Shown: positions 33,553 to 42,765, counted from the stretch's first letter. The stretch is 51,953 bases of DNA from Phycisphaeraceae bacterium (GCA_020851735.1 JADZCD010000035.1:1-51953), one strand, 5' to 3'. A program made the numbers and translations. The notes: generated by a model not told the origin, from the sequence alone.

Positions 33553-36500
33553 CTACTTCGCCACCACGTTCACCATCTTCTCCGCCACCACGATCACCTT
33601 GAGCACCTTCATTCCGTTCAGGCACGCCTGGATCTTCTGATCACTCAGCGCTGCCTTCTCCACCTCCCCCACCGCCGTGCCGGCCGCCACCACCACTCGC
33701 CCGCGCAGCTTGCCGTTGATCTGCACCGGATACTCCACCTGCTCTTCGACCAGCAGCGCCGGATCGAACTTCGGCCACGCCTGATACGCCAGCGATTCGC
33801 CATGCCCTAAGCGCTGCCACAGTTCCTCAGCTAAGTGCGGCGCCAGCGGCGCCACGCACAGCGCCAACGGCTCAGCGATTTCCCGTTCGATCGCCGCCCG
33901 CCCCACCAGCTCGTTGTTAAGCTCAATGAGCGCCGCAATCCCCACGTTAAACGCCAGATTCTCCATCGCCTCGCTCACCCGCTTGATCGTCTTGTGCAGC
34001 AGGCGGCGCAGGTTCTCCGGGGCCGGCTGATCGACCACCTTCAAACGCCCGGTTTCCTCTTCCACAAACACCCGCCACAGCCGCTGCAAAAAGCGGTGCA
34101 CCCCTAAAATATCCCGCGTCCGCCACAGCTTGGATTGATCCAGCGGGCCTAAGTACATCTCGTACAGCCGCAGCGTGTCGCACCCATATTGCTCGCAGAT
34201 CGCATCCGGCGCGATGGCGTTCTTCAGGCTCTTGCCCATCTTCCCCAGCTCGCGCCGCACCGGCTTGCCCTGATGGAAAAACAGCCGATCGTTGCGGTCT
34301 TCCACCTGGTTGGCCGGGTTGTTGTCCTGATCCACCACTTCTTCCACCGCCACCGCGATGCCCCGCTCATCGCGATACGCGTACGCCTGGATATACCCCT
34401 GGTTGAACAAGCGCCCGAACGGCTCGGGCGTCGTCACGTGGCCCAGATCAAACAGCACCTTGTGCCAGAAGCGCGCGTACAAAAGGTGCAGCACCGCGTG
34501 CTCCGCGCCGCCGACGTACAGGTCAATCCCGCCCGTGTTGGCCTGCCCATCGCGCTTGGTCACGCCGGGCTTCATCCAGTACTGCTCCGCCTTGGGCCCG
34601 ACAAACCGCTGGCTGTTCTGCGCGTCGCAGAAGCGCAGGTAATACCAGCACGACCCGGCCCATTGCGGCATGGTGTTGAATTCCCGCGTGTACCGCCCGC
34701 CGGACCGCTCGATCTGCCGCCAGCTTTCCGGCGCCCGCGCCAGCGGCGGGCGCGGCGGCGCCTGCGGATCGTCGCTGGCCGCCGGGCGGAAGTCCTCCAT
34801 CTCCGGCAGCCGCACCGGCAGATCCTTGTCCTCCAAGCCCACGGCCTGCCCCTTGGCGTCATAAATAATCGGGAACGGCTCGCCCCAGTACCTCTGCCGG
34901 CTGAACAGCCAGTCCCGCAGCTTGTACTGTCGGCTGGCCGCGCCCAGGCCGCGCTTTTCCAGCCATTCGATCATCGCCTGCTTGGCCTGATCGGTCTTCA
35001 TGCCGTTGAGCGACATCTCTTCATTGGCGGAATTGACGTTGAAGCCCGGCACCGTCACCGCTTCGCCCATGTGCTCGATCAGCCTGCCCATCCGGGCCGC
35101 GTCCAGCAATCCATGCAGGTCGTCGCCCACGTAAGGCGCCAACGTTTCCTGCCAGATCATCGCAATCGTGCCCCGCCGTTCGCGCCCGCCCCGGCTGTCC
35201 AGCGTCACTTCCTCGGCCGCGCTGCGCGGCCGGCGCCGCTGCGCCACCATCGCCCACGCTTCCTCATGCCCGATGTTCGGATGCGTCACGCACAAGCCCA
35301 CAAAGTCCGCCATCGCCTCCACCGGGTCCTGCCCGCCTAACGGCGACGGATCGTATTGCATGGCAAAGCCATGGATCGCCGCCTGAATCTGCGTGTACAC
35401 CACGTCGCGGATCGGCAAACCCATCTGGCTGGCGAACTCAAAATCCCGCTCGTCGTGGGCCGGCACCGCCATGATCGCCCCCGTGCCGTAGCCCATCATC
35501 ACGTAGTCCGCGATCCAGATCGGAATCTTCTCGCTATTGGCCGGGTTCAGCGCGTAAGACCCCGTGAATACTCCCGTCTTCTTTCGCAACAACCCGTTCT
35601 CATCCCCGCCGTTCCCATTGCCCTGACGCTCGATCTCGCTCTTCTTCTCCGCCTGCTTGCGGTAATCCATCACCGCCTGCCACTGGTCCTCGGTGGTGAT
35701 CGTCTCCACCAGGGGATGCTCGGGCGCCAGCACCATGTACGTCGCCCCGAAGATCGTGTCCGGGCGCGTGGTGAACACCGTGATCGCTTCCCCCGCCATG
35801 TGCGCGCTGCTGCCGTGCGCGTCATACGCCAGCGGAAAGTCCAGCTTCGCCCCCTCGCTCCGCCCGATCCAGTTCCGCTGCATCAGCTTGATCGGCTCCG
35901 GCCAATCCACCCCGTCCAGATCCGCCAGCAGCCGCTCGGCGTACGCCGTGATCCGCAGCATCCACTGCCGCAGCGGCCGGCGATACACCGGGTGGTTCCC
36001 GCGCTCCGAGCGCCCGTCCACCGTCACTTCTTCGTTAGCCAGCACCGTCCCCAGGGCTGGGCACCAGTTCACCGGCACCTCCGCCACGTACGCCATCCGC
36101 TGTTCGTCCAGCACCAGCGCCCGCTCGTGGGCCGACAGCTCATGCCACTTCCGCACCCCGATCGGGTCGCCGGCCAAGGCCTCCAATCCCTCCGTCGTCG
36201 GCTCCACCAGCTCCCCGCCCACGCCCACGTACATCTGCTCGGACTCGAGCATCCGCACCAGCTCGCCGATCGGCCGGGCCTTGCTCTGCGCCGGGTCGAA
36301 CCAGCTGTTAAAAAGCTGTAAAAAAATCCACTGCGTCCAGCGGTAATACGTCTCGTCCGTCGTCGCCAGACTCCGGTCCCAGTCGTAGCTCAACCCCAGC
36401 CGCTTGAGCTGCCGGGTCATGTTGGCGATGTTTTTTTCCGTCGTGATCCGCGGATGAACCCCGTGCTCGACGGCAAATTGCTCGGCCGGCAACCCGAACG

Positions 36501-36756
36501 CGTCGTAACCCATGGGATGCAAAACGTTAAAACCGCGCATCCGCTTGTAGCGGGCCACAATGTCCGTCGCGATGTACCCCAACGGGTGCCCCACGTGCAG
36601 CCCCACCCCCGACGGATACGGAAACATGTCCAACACGTAATACTTGGGCTTATGAGGATCAAAACCCTCTTCGCCCGGATTCGCCGCTTTAAACACCTGC
36701 CGCTCGGCCCAATACTGCTGCCAACGCTGCTCAATGGCTGAAAAGTCGTACCGCAT
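33553..36756 (-). CDS. leuS: Leucyl-tRNA synthetase
   Basis: Charges tRNA-Leu. The 1067-aa product is longer than most bacterial LeuRS (about 860-880). The HIGH motif reads HVGH in FPYPSGVGLHVGHPLGY and the KMSKS motif reads GKMGKSLKN. The CP1 editing domain is present (VFTTRPDTIFGATYM; GTGAIMAVPAHDERDFEFA). The extra length lies partly around residues 185-230 and in an insertion of about 100 residues after the editing core (from HGFAMQYDPSPLGGQDPVEA). The ATG at 36756 fits the family start MRYDFSAIEQRWQQYW. A start further upstream is open but unlikely. No strong ribosome-binding site lies within 10 nt. Leader attenuation of leuA would sense the product of this enzyme. Confidence 0.94.
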   Translation of the reverse strand: MRYDFSAIEQRWQQYWAERQVFKAANPGEEGFDPHKPKYYVLDMFPYPSGVGLHVGHPLGYIATDIVARYKRMRGFNVLHPMGYDAFGLPAEQFAVEHGVHPRITTEKNIANMTRQLKRLGLSYDWDRSLATTDETYYRWTQWIFLQLFNSWFDPAQSKARPIGELVRMLESEQMYVGVGGELVEPTTEGLEALAGDPIGVRKWHELSAHERALVLDEQRMAYVAEVPVNWCPALGTVLANEEVTVDGRSERGNHPVYRRPLRQWMLRITAYAERLLADLDGVDWPEPIKLMQRNWIGRSEGAKLDFPLAYDAHGSSAHMAGEAITVFTTRPDTIFGATYMVLAPEHPLVETITTEDQWQAVMDYRKQAEKKSEIERQGNGNGGDENGLLRKKTGVFTGSYALNPANSEKIPIWIADYVMMGYGTGAIMAVPAHDERDFEFASQMGLPIRDVVYTQIQAAIHGFAMQYDPSPLGGQDPVEAMADFVGLCVTHPNIGHEEAWAMVAQRRRPRSAAEEVTLDSRGGRERRGTIAMIWQETLAPYVGDDLHGLLDAARMGRLIEHMGEAVTVPGFNVNSANEEMSLNGMKTDQAKQAMIEWLEKRGLGAASRQYKLRDWLFSRQRYWGEPFPIIYDAKGQAVGLEDKDLPVRLPEMEDFRPAASDDPQAPPRPPLARAPESWRQIERSGGRYTREFNTMPQWAGSCWYYLRFCDAQNSQRFVGPKAEQYWMKPGVTKRDGQANTGGIDLYVGGAEHAVLHLLYARFWHKVLFDLGHVTTPEPFGRLFNQGYIQAYAYRDERGIAVAVEEVVDQDNNPANQVEDRNDRLFFHQGKPVRRELGKMGKSLKNAIAPDAICEQYGCDTLRLYEMYLGPLDQSKLWRTRDILGVHRFLQRLWRVFVEEETGRLKVVDQPAPENLRRLLHKTIKRVSEAMENLAFNVGIAALIELNNELVGRAAIEREIAEPLALCVAPLAPHLAEELWQRLGHGESLAYQAWPKFDPALLVEEQVEYPVQINGKLRGRVVVAAGTAVGEVEKAALSDQKIQACLNGMKVLKVIVVAEKMVNVVAK

Positions 36757-37291
36757 ATACCGACAGGATAAACCCTCCCGCCAGCCAGGCAACCTGAGCT
36801 TGATCTACATGAACTTATATTCCCCCCCGGAAGTACCCCCCGGAGGCAAATAATGACGAATGCCGAATGGCGAATGGCGAATGAAATGCACGGGCTTATG
36901 TCCGCCACAGCAATACGGGGGTAGGCGACCAGGGTTTGGGGTCGCATTCGCCATTCGCCATTCTTTCCCCCCCCCGCACCCCACCCCCGGTTTCCCCCAA
37001 AATGTCCCATAAGATCACTTGAACCCCCACCTGCTCCTTGCCCGCTCGCCCGCCCCGCCCTTCACCCCTCGCCACACCCCGCCGAGCAAAACCACCCCCT
37101 GCAAGTTAACTCTCTTGCTTAATAGCTCCCAAACCGATCAAGAATCTTTCGACGCCGCCATGGCCCCTCAGTTGCATCCTTTTACTGGCCGACGATGATA
37201 GAGGGGTGCTACATCGGGGCGCGGAACCTCCGCAACCCCGACTCCCACCCAGGTAGTGACACCCCGCTTTATCCAAAGAAAGTTCTGACCC
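36757..37291 (+). repeat. Composite heptamer element copy E and C-rich spacer
   Basis: Copy E (36822-36966) begins with CCCCCCGGAAGT and AATAATGACGAATGCCG and ends with GGGTCGCATTCGCCATTCGCC. It lacks most of the middle heptad tract present in A and D. From 36967 to 37291 the + strand is C-rich without a recognisable gene, RNA or repeat. The promoter of the following carboxyltransferase gene should be here but no box stands out. Confidence 0.7.
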
Positions 37292-38824
37292 ATGGCTGCC
37301 CACAAGGTGAATCTTATCGACACGTCCCTCCGCGACGGACACCAGTCGCTCCTGGCCACCCGCATGAGCACCGAGCAATGCCTCCGCGTCCTGCCCATCC
37401 TGCGCGACACCGGCTACTCCATCCTCGAACTCTGGGGCGGAGCCACCCTCGACTCCGCGCTGCGCTTCACCGGCGATCACCCCTTTGAACGCTTAGCCAA
37501 GTTCCGCCAGGTGTTAGGCCCCCTCTCCTCCGGCGGGGCCACCATCCGCTCCCTTTGCCGCGGGCAGAATCTCTTTGGCTATAACCCCTACCCGGACAAT
37601 CTGGTCATCGAGTTCCTCAAGGAAGCCGTCCGCACCGGGTCCAACCGCATGCGTGTCTTCGATGCCTTAAACGACCACCGCAACCTCATGACCGCCGTCA
37701 TGGCCACCAAGACCTTCAACGGCCACGCCGAAGCCGCCATCTCCTACACCACCAGCCCCGTCCACGACACCGCCCACTTTGTCAATTTCGCCCGCCGCGC
37801 CATGGACGACGGCGCCGACTCCCTGGCCATCAAGGACATGGCCGGCCTGCTCCACCCCGCCGACGCCGTGGAGATGATCACCGCCTTAAAGCGCGAATTC
37901 CCCAACGTGGAACTGACCCTCCACTCCCACTGCACCAACGGCCTGGCCGTCACCGCTTACCTGGTCGCCATGACCCTGGGCGTCGATCACATCGACACCG
38001 CCTATGGCCCGATGGCCGGCTCCACCTCTCAGCCCCCCGCGGAACTCATCAGCTACTTCGCCGCCGAAATGGGCATCCCCATCAACGTCGACATGAAGTC
38101 CGCCCCCAAGATCGACGCCGCCCTCCGCCAGATCCGCAAGGAACTGGCCTCCGTCGATAAGGAAAAAGACACCCAGAAATTCGGCAACCCCTGGCCCGCC
38201 GAGCCGACCCGCGAAATGCGCCGCCTCATCGCCGAGGCCGCCCGCCTCATCCAGAAACGCGATCGGGCCAGCCTCGATAAAGCCGTCGAAATCATCGAGG
38301 ACCAGATCCTCGTGCCCCAGGGTTACCCAGCCGTCGACCGCCGCCAGCTCGAAGCCCAGGTCCCCGGCGGCATGATCTCCAACCTCCACAACCAGCTCAA
38401 GGAACAGGGCAAGCTCGACCAGATGCCTCAGATCCTCGAGGAAATCCCCCGCGTGCGCAAAGCCGCCGGGTTCGTCCCCCTGGTCACGCCCACCTCTCAG
38501 ATCGTCGGCACCCAGGCTGCCTTCAACATCATTCAAGGCTCGGCTTACGCCTTCGTCAGCGAACCCTTCCGCGATCTGATGATGGGCAAGTATGGCCGCC
38601 TGCCCGGCCCGGCCGACACCGAAGTCCTGGCCAAAATCGCCAGCGGCCGCGAACTCTACACCAATCGCCCCGCCGATTACGTCACCGACGTCGACCTCGA
38701 CGCCGTCCTGCGCGAAAACCAGGCCCTGATCCACTCCAACCAGGACCTGCTCCTAATCCTGCTCTTCCCCGGCCCCGCCAAGGCGTTCTTATCCAAGCGT
38801 ACCCAGACGGCCAAATCAGCGTAA
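37292..38824 (+). CDS. Carboxyltransferase subunit (OadA / transcarboxylase 5S / PycB-like)
   Basis: A 510-aa TIM-barrel carboxyltransferase of the pyruvate carboxylase family. Signs are LIDTSLRDGHQSLLATRM with the metal-binding Asp, Lys181 in SLAIKDMAGLL (the carbamylated lysine of the family), HSHCTNGLAVTAYL, and the conserved C-terminal PGGMISNLHNQLKEQ. There is no biotinyl domain (no MKM motif), so a separate biotin carrier protein is needed, as in methylmalonyl-CoA transcarboxylase 5S or split oxaloacetate decarboxylase. It moves a carboxyl group between biotin and pyruvate/oxaloacetate. The biotin carboxylase and carrier genes are not in the window. Its TCA neighbour icd is convergent. 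Confidence 0.88.
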   Translation: MAAHKVNLIDTSLRDGHQSLLATRMSTEQCLRVLPILRDTGYSILELWGGATLDSALRFTGDHPFERLAKFRQVLGPLSSGGATIRSLCRGQNLFGYNPYPDNLVIEFLKEAVRTGSNRMRVFDALNDHRNLMTAVMATKTFNGHAEAAISYTTSPVHDTAHFVNFARRAMDDGADSLAIKDMAGLLHPADAVEMITALKREFPNVELTLHSHCTNGLAVTAYLVAMTLGVDHIDTAYGPMAGSTSQPPAELISYFAAEMGIPINVDMKSAPKIDAALRQIRKELASVDKEKDTQKFGNPWPAEPTREMRRLIAEAARLIQKRDRASLDKAVEIIEDQILVPQGYPAVDRRQLEAQVPGGMISNLHNQLKEQGKLDQMPQILEEIPRVRKAAGFVPLVTPTSQIVGTQAAFNIIQGSAYAFVSEPFRDLMMGKYGRLPGPADTEVLAKIASGRELYTNRPADYVTDVDLDAVLRENQALIHSNQDLLLILLFPGPAKAFLSKRTQTAKSA

Positions 38825-39115
38825 GAGTGTCAGCCAAGTTCTCGCCGATCATTCCAAAGGTCGGGTGCCACACAGCATGCCGAAGGCTGCTGTGTGCTTG
38901 GCTTGGATGCATGGGGGTTTTGTTGGGTGCCTGCGGCCAAGCCCCCCGGAAGCACGCCCCATTCTCTCTCCGTTTAGCGGGCGATCGCAGATCGCCGCGT
39001 GCCCCAGCGCAGCTCACCCATCCCTCAATGCCCATGACTTTCCGCTATCCCCTGCCGTGCATTGAATCCAATTCGTCATTCGCCATTCGCCACTCGGCAT
39101 TTCCTTCCCCAACCC
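38825..39115. repeat. CACACAGCA hairpin and ATTCGCC words
   Basis: Between converging genes lie the hairpin CACACAGCA (38869-38877)/TGCTGTGTG (38888-38896) with a 10-nt loop, preceded by GGGTGC. It is the same family as 3314-3341 and 32175-32202. At 39069-39103 ATTCGTC-ATTCGCC-ATTCGCC-ACTCGGC heptads lead up to the icd stop. No T tract follows the hairpin. Confidence 0.75.
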
Positions 39116-40357
39116 CTACCTCATCCCCTCCACCACCGCCTGCCCGAACTCGCTGCACTTAACCTCCACCGCCCCTTCCATAAATCGGGCAAAGTCATAC
39201 GTCACCCGCTTGCCGGCTATCGCCCCTTCCATGCCCGTCACGATCAGGTCCGCCGCCTCGCCCCAGCCTAAGTGCCGCAGCATCATCTCCCCGGAAAGAA
39301 TCATCGAACCGGGGTTCACCTTGTCCTGCCCGGCATACTTGGGAGCCGTGCCGTGCGTCGCCTCAAAAATCGCGTGCCCGCTGACGTAGTTAATATTCCC
39401 GCCCGGCGCGATGCCGATCCCGCCCACACAGGCCGCCAACGCATCCGAAATGTAATCGCCGTTTAAGTTCAGCGTCGCGATCACGTCGTATTCGTCCGGG
39501 CGCGTCAAAATCTGCTGCAAAAACGCATCCGCGATCACGTCCTTAACCACCAAGTTCGCTTCGCCCTTGATCTCCACCCACGGCCCTTCGCCGATCACCT
39601 GACCCCCGTAATCCTTCCGCGCCACCTCATACCCCCAGTCGCGGAATCCCCCCTCTGTGAACTTCATGATGTTGCCCTTGTGCACCAGCGTCACGTTCCG
39701 CCGCTTCTGCGCGATGGCGTAATCGATCGCCGCCTTCACCAATCGCCCCGTCCCCTCCCGCGACACCGGCTTAATCCCAAAGCCCGAGCTTTCCGGAAAG
39801 CGCACCTTCTTAAACCGATCCGCAAACGCCTCCCCGAACAGCTTCTTAAACTTCCGGCAGTCTTCCGTGCCTTCCTGGAACTCGATCCCAGCGTAAATAT
39901 CTTCCGTGTTCTCCCGGAACACCACCATGTCCACCAGTTCCGGGCGCTTCACCGGGCTGGGCACCCCCTGAAAATACCGCACCGGGCGCAAGCACACATA
40001 CAAATCCAGCAATTGCCGCAGCGCCACGTTCAGCGAGCGAATCCCCCCACCCACCGGCGTCGTCAGCGGGCCTTTGATCCCCACCAGATATTTCTGGAAC
40101 GCCGCGATCGTCTCGTCCGGCAGCCAATTGCCTACCTGCTTAAACGCCTTTTCCCCCGCCAGCACTTCCAGCCAGGCGATCCGCCGCTGGCCTTTGTAAG
40201 CCTTGCTCACCGCCGCGTCGATCACCTTCTGCGTCGCCCGCCAGATGTCCGGGCCCGTGCCATCGCCCTCAATAAACGGCACCACCGGGTCGGCCGGCAC
40301 ATTCAAAACACCCTTTAGCGCAACGATCGGCTGACCCTTCCCTGATGCCTGCGACAT
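39116..40357 (-). CDS. icd: Isocitrate dehydrogenase, NADP-type
   Basis: TCA-cycle oxidative decarboxylation of isocitrate to 2-oxoglutarate. The 413-aa product matches the E. coli-type homodimeric enzyme: [34 protein letters not shown] with the substrate-binding Ser/Arg region, [48 protein letters not shown] and [13 protein letters not shown]. The ATG has GGAG 8 nt upstream. It follows nadK with 30 nt between, in the same direction, so NADP supply and an NADP-dependent enzyme may be co-transcribed. Confidence 0.96.
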   Translation of the reverse strand: MSQASGKGQPIVALKGVLNVPADPVVPFIEGDGTGPDIWRATQKVIDAAVSKAYKGQRRIAWLEVLAGEKAFKQVGNWLPDETIAAFQKYLVGIKGPLTTPVGGGIRSLNVALRQLLDLYVCLRPVRYFQGVPSPVKRPELVDMVVFRENTEDIYAGIEFQEGTEDCRKFKKLFGEAFADRFKKVRFPESSGFGIKPVSREGTGRLVKAAIDYAIAQKRRNVTLVHKGNIMKFTEGGFRDWGYEVARKDYGGQVIGEGPWVEIKGEANLVVKDVIADAFLQQILTRPDEYDVIATLNLNGDYISDALAACVGGIGIAPGGNINYVSGHAIFEATHGTAPKYAGQDKVNPGSMILSGEMMLRHLGWGEAADLIVTGMEGAIAGKRVTYDFARFMEGAVEVKCSEFGQAVVEGMR

Positions 40358-40387
40358 GCTCGTTTCTCCAATGTTTCCGAAATGCCC

Positions 40388-41389
40388 TTAACCCACGCCC
40401 GGCCGCACCGCCCACTTCATCTTCTGTCCCAGCATCTCCCAATAGCTGATCCGCGGATGCTGGAGCATCTTCACCCGCTTGCCGTACTTGGTCACCACCA
40501 CCTGCTGACCCACCCGCATCGCCACCGACTTCTGCCCGTCGATCACCAGTTGCGTCCCCTCATTGCCCCGCCGCAGACGCAGGTGCACCGTCGCATCCGC
40601 ATGCGCCACGATCGGACGAAACGCCAGACTGTAGGGGCAGATCGGACTGATGCAAAGCGCGTCGATCCCCGGACTGACGATCGGCCCGCCCGCCGCCAGG
40701 TTGTACCCCGTGCTCCCGCTGGGCGTAGCCACAATCACCCCGTCCCCGCTGAAGGCTGTCCCCGTCGTCACCCCTTCGGAAAAGTCAATCGCCAATTCCA
40801 ATTCAATCATCCGGTACGGCGGGCCCGCGGTGATCACCACGTCGTTCATCACCAGCGACACAAACCCCGCCTTCCTGGCTAATTCCGCGCTCGCCCACCC
40901 CTCGTCGCTACCCGTGTCCACCAGCCGCACTTCCAGCATCAGCCGCTCGGAGATCGGCACCTTCCCCGCCGCGATCTCCGCCCAATATTTCTGAAAATCC
41001 TCGACGCTGAACTCCGCCAAAAATCCCAGCTTCCCGAAATTGATCCCCAACAGCGGCACACCCAAATCCACAAAGTGCCGCGCCTGCGCCAACATCGTCC
41101 CATCACCCCCCAACACCACCGCCAGGTCAACCTCCGACTTCCGCCCTTGGTCTTCAGCCCCCGGCTCTGCCGGGGGGTACGTCCCCTCGCCTGACGAGCC
41201 GCGCGCGTGAGCCAGCGGAGCCTTGCCTCCGCCCCCCTCCTCCTGATTCAAGTCCCGTAAGTTCGGCTCACCGACACTCTCCGCCCTCTCTCCCAGCCAC
41301 GGCCGCAGCACCCGCAGCGCCTCGACCACCCCCGGCTTCTGCCGGTTAGCCAATATCAAAACCCGCGGCCGGTGCTTGCCCTCACTCAT
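40388..41389 (-). CDS. nadK: NAD kinase with repeat-derived insertion
   Basis: Phosphorylates NAD to NADP using ATP or polyphosphate. The 333-aa product has GGDGT at residues 94-98 (AVVLGGDGTML), the substrate-binding NDVV region, and GSTGYNLAAGGPIVSP. The family is usually about 290 aa. An extra segment at residues 50-86 immediately before the strand leading to GGDGT contains PLAHARGSS (58-66) and YPPAEPGAE (71-79), both translations of intergenic repeats. The fold is otherwise complete. The ATG at 41389 has no Shine-Dalgarno; TACACT (41396-41401) ends 6 nt upstream. It is directly upstream of icd. Confidence 0.93.
   Translation of the reverse strand: MSEGKHRPRVLILANRQKPGVVEALRVLRPWLGERAESVGEPNLRDLNQEEGGGGKAPLAHARGSSGEGTYPPAEPGAEDQGRKSEVDLAVVLGGDGTMLAQARHFVDLGVPLLGINFGKLGFLAEFSVEDFQKYWAEIAAGKVPISERLMLEVRLVDTGSDEGWASAELARKAGFVSLVMNDVVITAGPPYRMIELELAIDFSEGVTTGTAFSGDGVIVATPSGSTGYNLAAGGPIVSPGIDALCISPICPYSLAFRPIVAHADATVHLRLRRGNEGTQLVIDGQKSVAMRVGQQVVVTKYGKRVKMLQHPRISYWEMLGQKMKWAVRPGVG
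41158..41221 (-). repeat. CCCCCGGC hairpin and GAGCCGCGCGCGTGAG repeat inside nadK
   Basis: CCCCCGGC-TCT-GCCGGGGG (41158-41176) is the intergenic hairpin repeat lying in frame in nadK, and a 27-nt stretch around it is identical to one in tatC. Beside it (41194-41218) is a 25-nt repeat whose second copy (41438-41462, 4 mismatches by eye) lies just upstream of nadK. Confidence 0.85.
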
Positions 41390-41395
41390 CCCCAC

Positions 41396-41401
41396 AGTGT
41401 A
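41396..41401 (-). promoter_or_regulatory. -10 hexamer directly upstream of nadK
   Basis: TACACT then GTGGGG then ATG. The layout is the same as that of ychF. The -35 position falls on a CTTCCGG repeat motif (41419-41424 gives TTCCGG). Confidence 0.5.
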
Positions 41402-41634
41402 ACCCACCCCCCCGGCCCCCGGAAGTCATGGCGTCAACGAGCCGCGCACGTAAGTAAGCGGTGCATCACTGCCCACCCCCGGAGGATTTTGTCCCTGCCT
41501 TTCCCTAACCCCCAATCCCTAACCCCTATTCCCTTCCTCTTCTCACCACCCCCACCCCTCTGACCGATAATCTCTTAGGGCTGTCCATTGGCCCAACCGC
41601 ACCCCCCGCCCCCTCGCCCCAAGGAGCCTTCCCC

Positions 41635-42627
41635 TTGCGTGCTTTGGTCTTTGACGGCAAACAACCCGCCCTGCGCCCCAATCACCCCGACCCTCAGCCG
41701 GCCGACGGCGAAGTCCTCATCCGCCCTCTGCGCATGGGCATCTGCGCCACCGACGTGGAAATCTGCCGCGGCTACATGGGCTTCACCGGCGTCCTGGGCC
41801 ACGAATTCGTCGGCACCGTCGAAAAGCTCGGCAAAGGCGCGGACAAAAAACTCTTAGGCAAGCGCGTCGTGGGCAACATCAACTGCGTCTGCGGCAAGTG
41901 CGACATGTGCCGCGGCGGTCTGCCCGAACACTGCCGCGAACGCACCGTCCTGGGCATCGCCGGGCGTGACGGCTGCTTTGCCGACCTCTTCTGCCTGCCC
42001 GCCCGCAACCTCATCGAAGTCCCCGACACCCTCGACGACGACCGGGCCGTCTTCACCGAACCCGTCGCCGCCGCCTATCAGATCCTCCGCCAACTGACCA
42101 TCGAAGGCCGCCCCTTCGTCACCGTCTTAGGCGACGGCCGCCTGGGGCTCATCTGCGCCCAGGTCCTAAGCCAGCTCAACGCCACCGTCCGCTGCGTGGG
42201 CAAACACACCGACAAACTCGCCCTCTGCGAAAAGTGGAAGGTCAAGCACCGCCTCCTGAGCGACGTCGGCCTGCGGGCTGATCAGGACATCGTCATCGAC
42301 TGCACCGGCCGCGCCGAGGGCCTGGCCATCGCCATGAAAATGGTCCGCCCCCGCGGCAAAATCGTCTTGAAAACCACCATCGCCCCTCATCATCAATCCC
42401 CCGATAACGCCTTGGACCTCTCCCCCCTGGTCATCAACGAAATCCAGGTCATCGGCAGCCGCTGCGGCCCCATGGCCGAAGCCCTCTGGGCCCTGGCCGG
42501 CGATAAACTCGACGTCGTCAGCCTCATCTCCCGCCGCATGAAACTAGCCGATGGCGCCGAAGCCCTCCGCCTTTGCGCCGGCGCCACGGGCAGCCAAGGC
42601 GTCATTAAAGTCCTCCTCGAACCGTGA
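41635..42627 (+). CDS. Zinc-dependent MDR-family dehydrogenase
   Basis: A 330-aa medium-chain dehydrogenase/reductase. Catalytic zinc ligands appear in GICATDVE (Cys37) and GHEFVG (His56/Glu57). A structural zinc lobe follows (NCVCGKCDMCRGGLPEHC, Cys84-Cys100). The nucleotide fold is unusual: VTVLGDGRLGLICAQVLSQL gives the GxGxxG-type motif. Overall it resembles alcohol or L-threonine/sorbitol dehydrogenases, and the substrate is unknown. It starts with TTG at 41635 behind a strong AAGGAG 8 nt upstream. It stands alone between repeat-rich gaps. Confidence 0.88.
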   Translation: MRALVFDGKQPALRPNHPDPQPADGEVLIRPLRMGICATDVEICRGYMGFTGVLGHEFVGTVEKLGKGADKKLLGKRVVGNINCVCGKCDMCRGGLPEHCRERTVLGIAGRDGCFADLFCLPARNLIEVPDTLDDDRAVFTEPVAAAYQILRQLTIEGRPFVTVLGDGRLGLICAQVLSQLNATVRCVGKHTDKLALCEKWKVKHRLLSDVGLRADQDIVIDCTGRAEGLAIAMKMVRPRGKIVLKTTIAPHHQSPDNALDLSPLVINEIQVIGSRCGPMAEALWALAGDKLDVVSLISRRMKLADGAEALRLCAGATGSQGVIKVLLEP

Positions 42628-42639
42628 TTCTCCCGAAAG

Positions 42640-42740
42640 CTGCCCCCGCCCCCGGAAGAGGGGTATGGGGTACGGGGTACGGGGTACGGGGTACGGGGAA
42701 AATTCTATTCGTCATTCGCCATTCGCCATTCCCTTCCCCT
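42640..42740 (+). repeat. (GGGGTAC)4 array with ATTCG words, left of fluC
   Basis: CCCCCGGAAG (42648-42657), four GGGGTAC units (42667-42694), then GGGGAAAATTCTATTCGTC and ATTCGCC words. About 50 bp of it recur as a direct repeat at 43588-43639 on the other side of the fluC-DUF190 pair. Confidence 0.85.
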
Positions 42741-42765
42741 CCTCCTCCCCTCCCTCCCCCCTTGC

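Noticed and set aside
35356..36321. 321-codon plus-strand ORF opposite leuS
   Set aside because: Arg/His/Pro-rich shadow of the synthetase gene with no domain.
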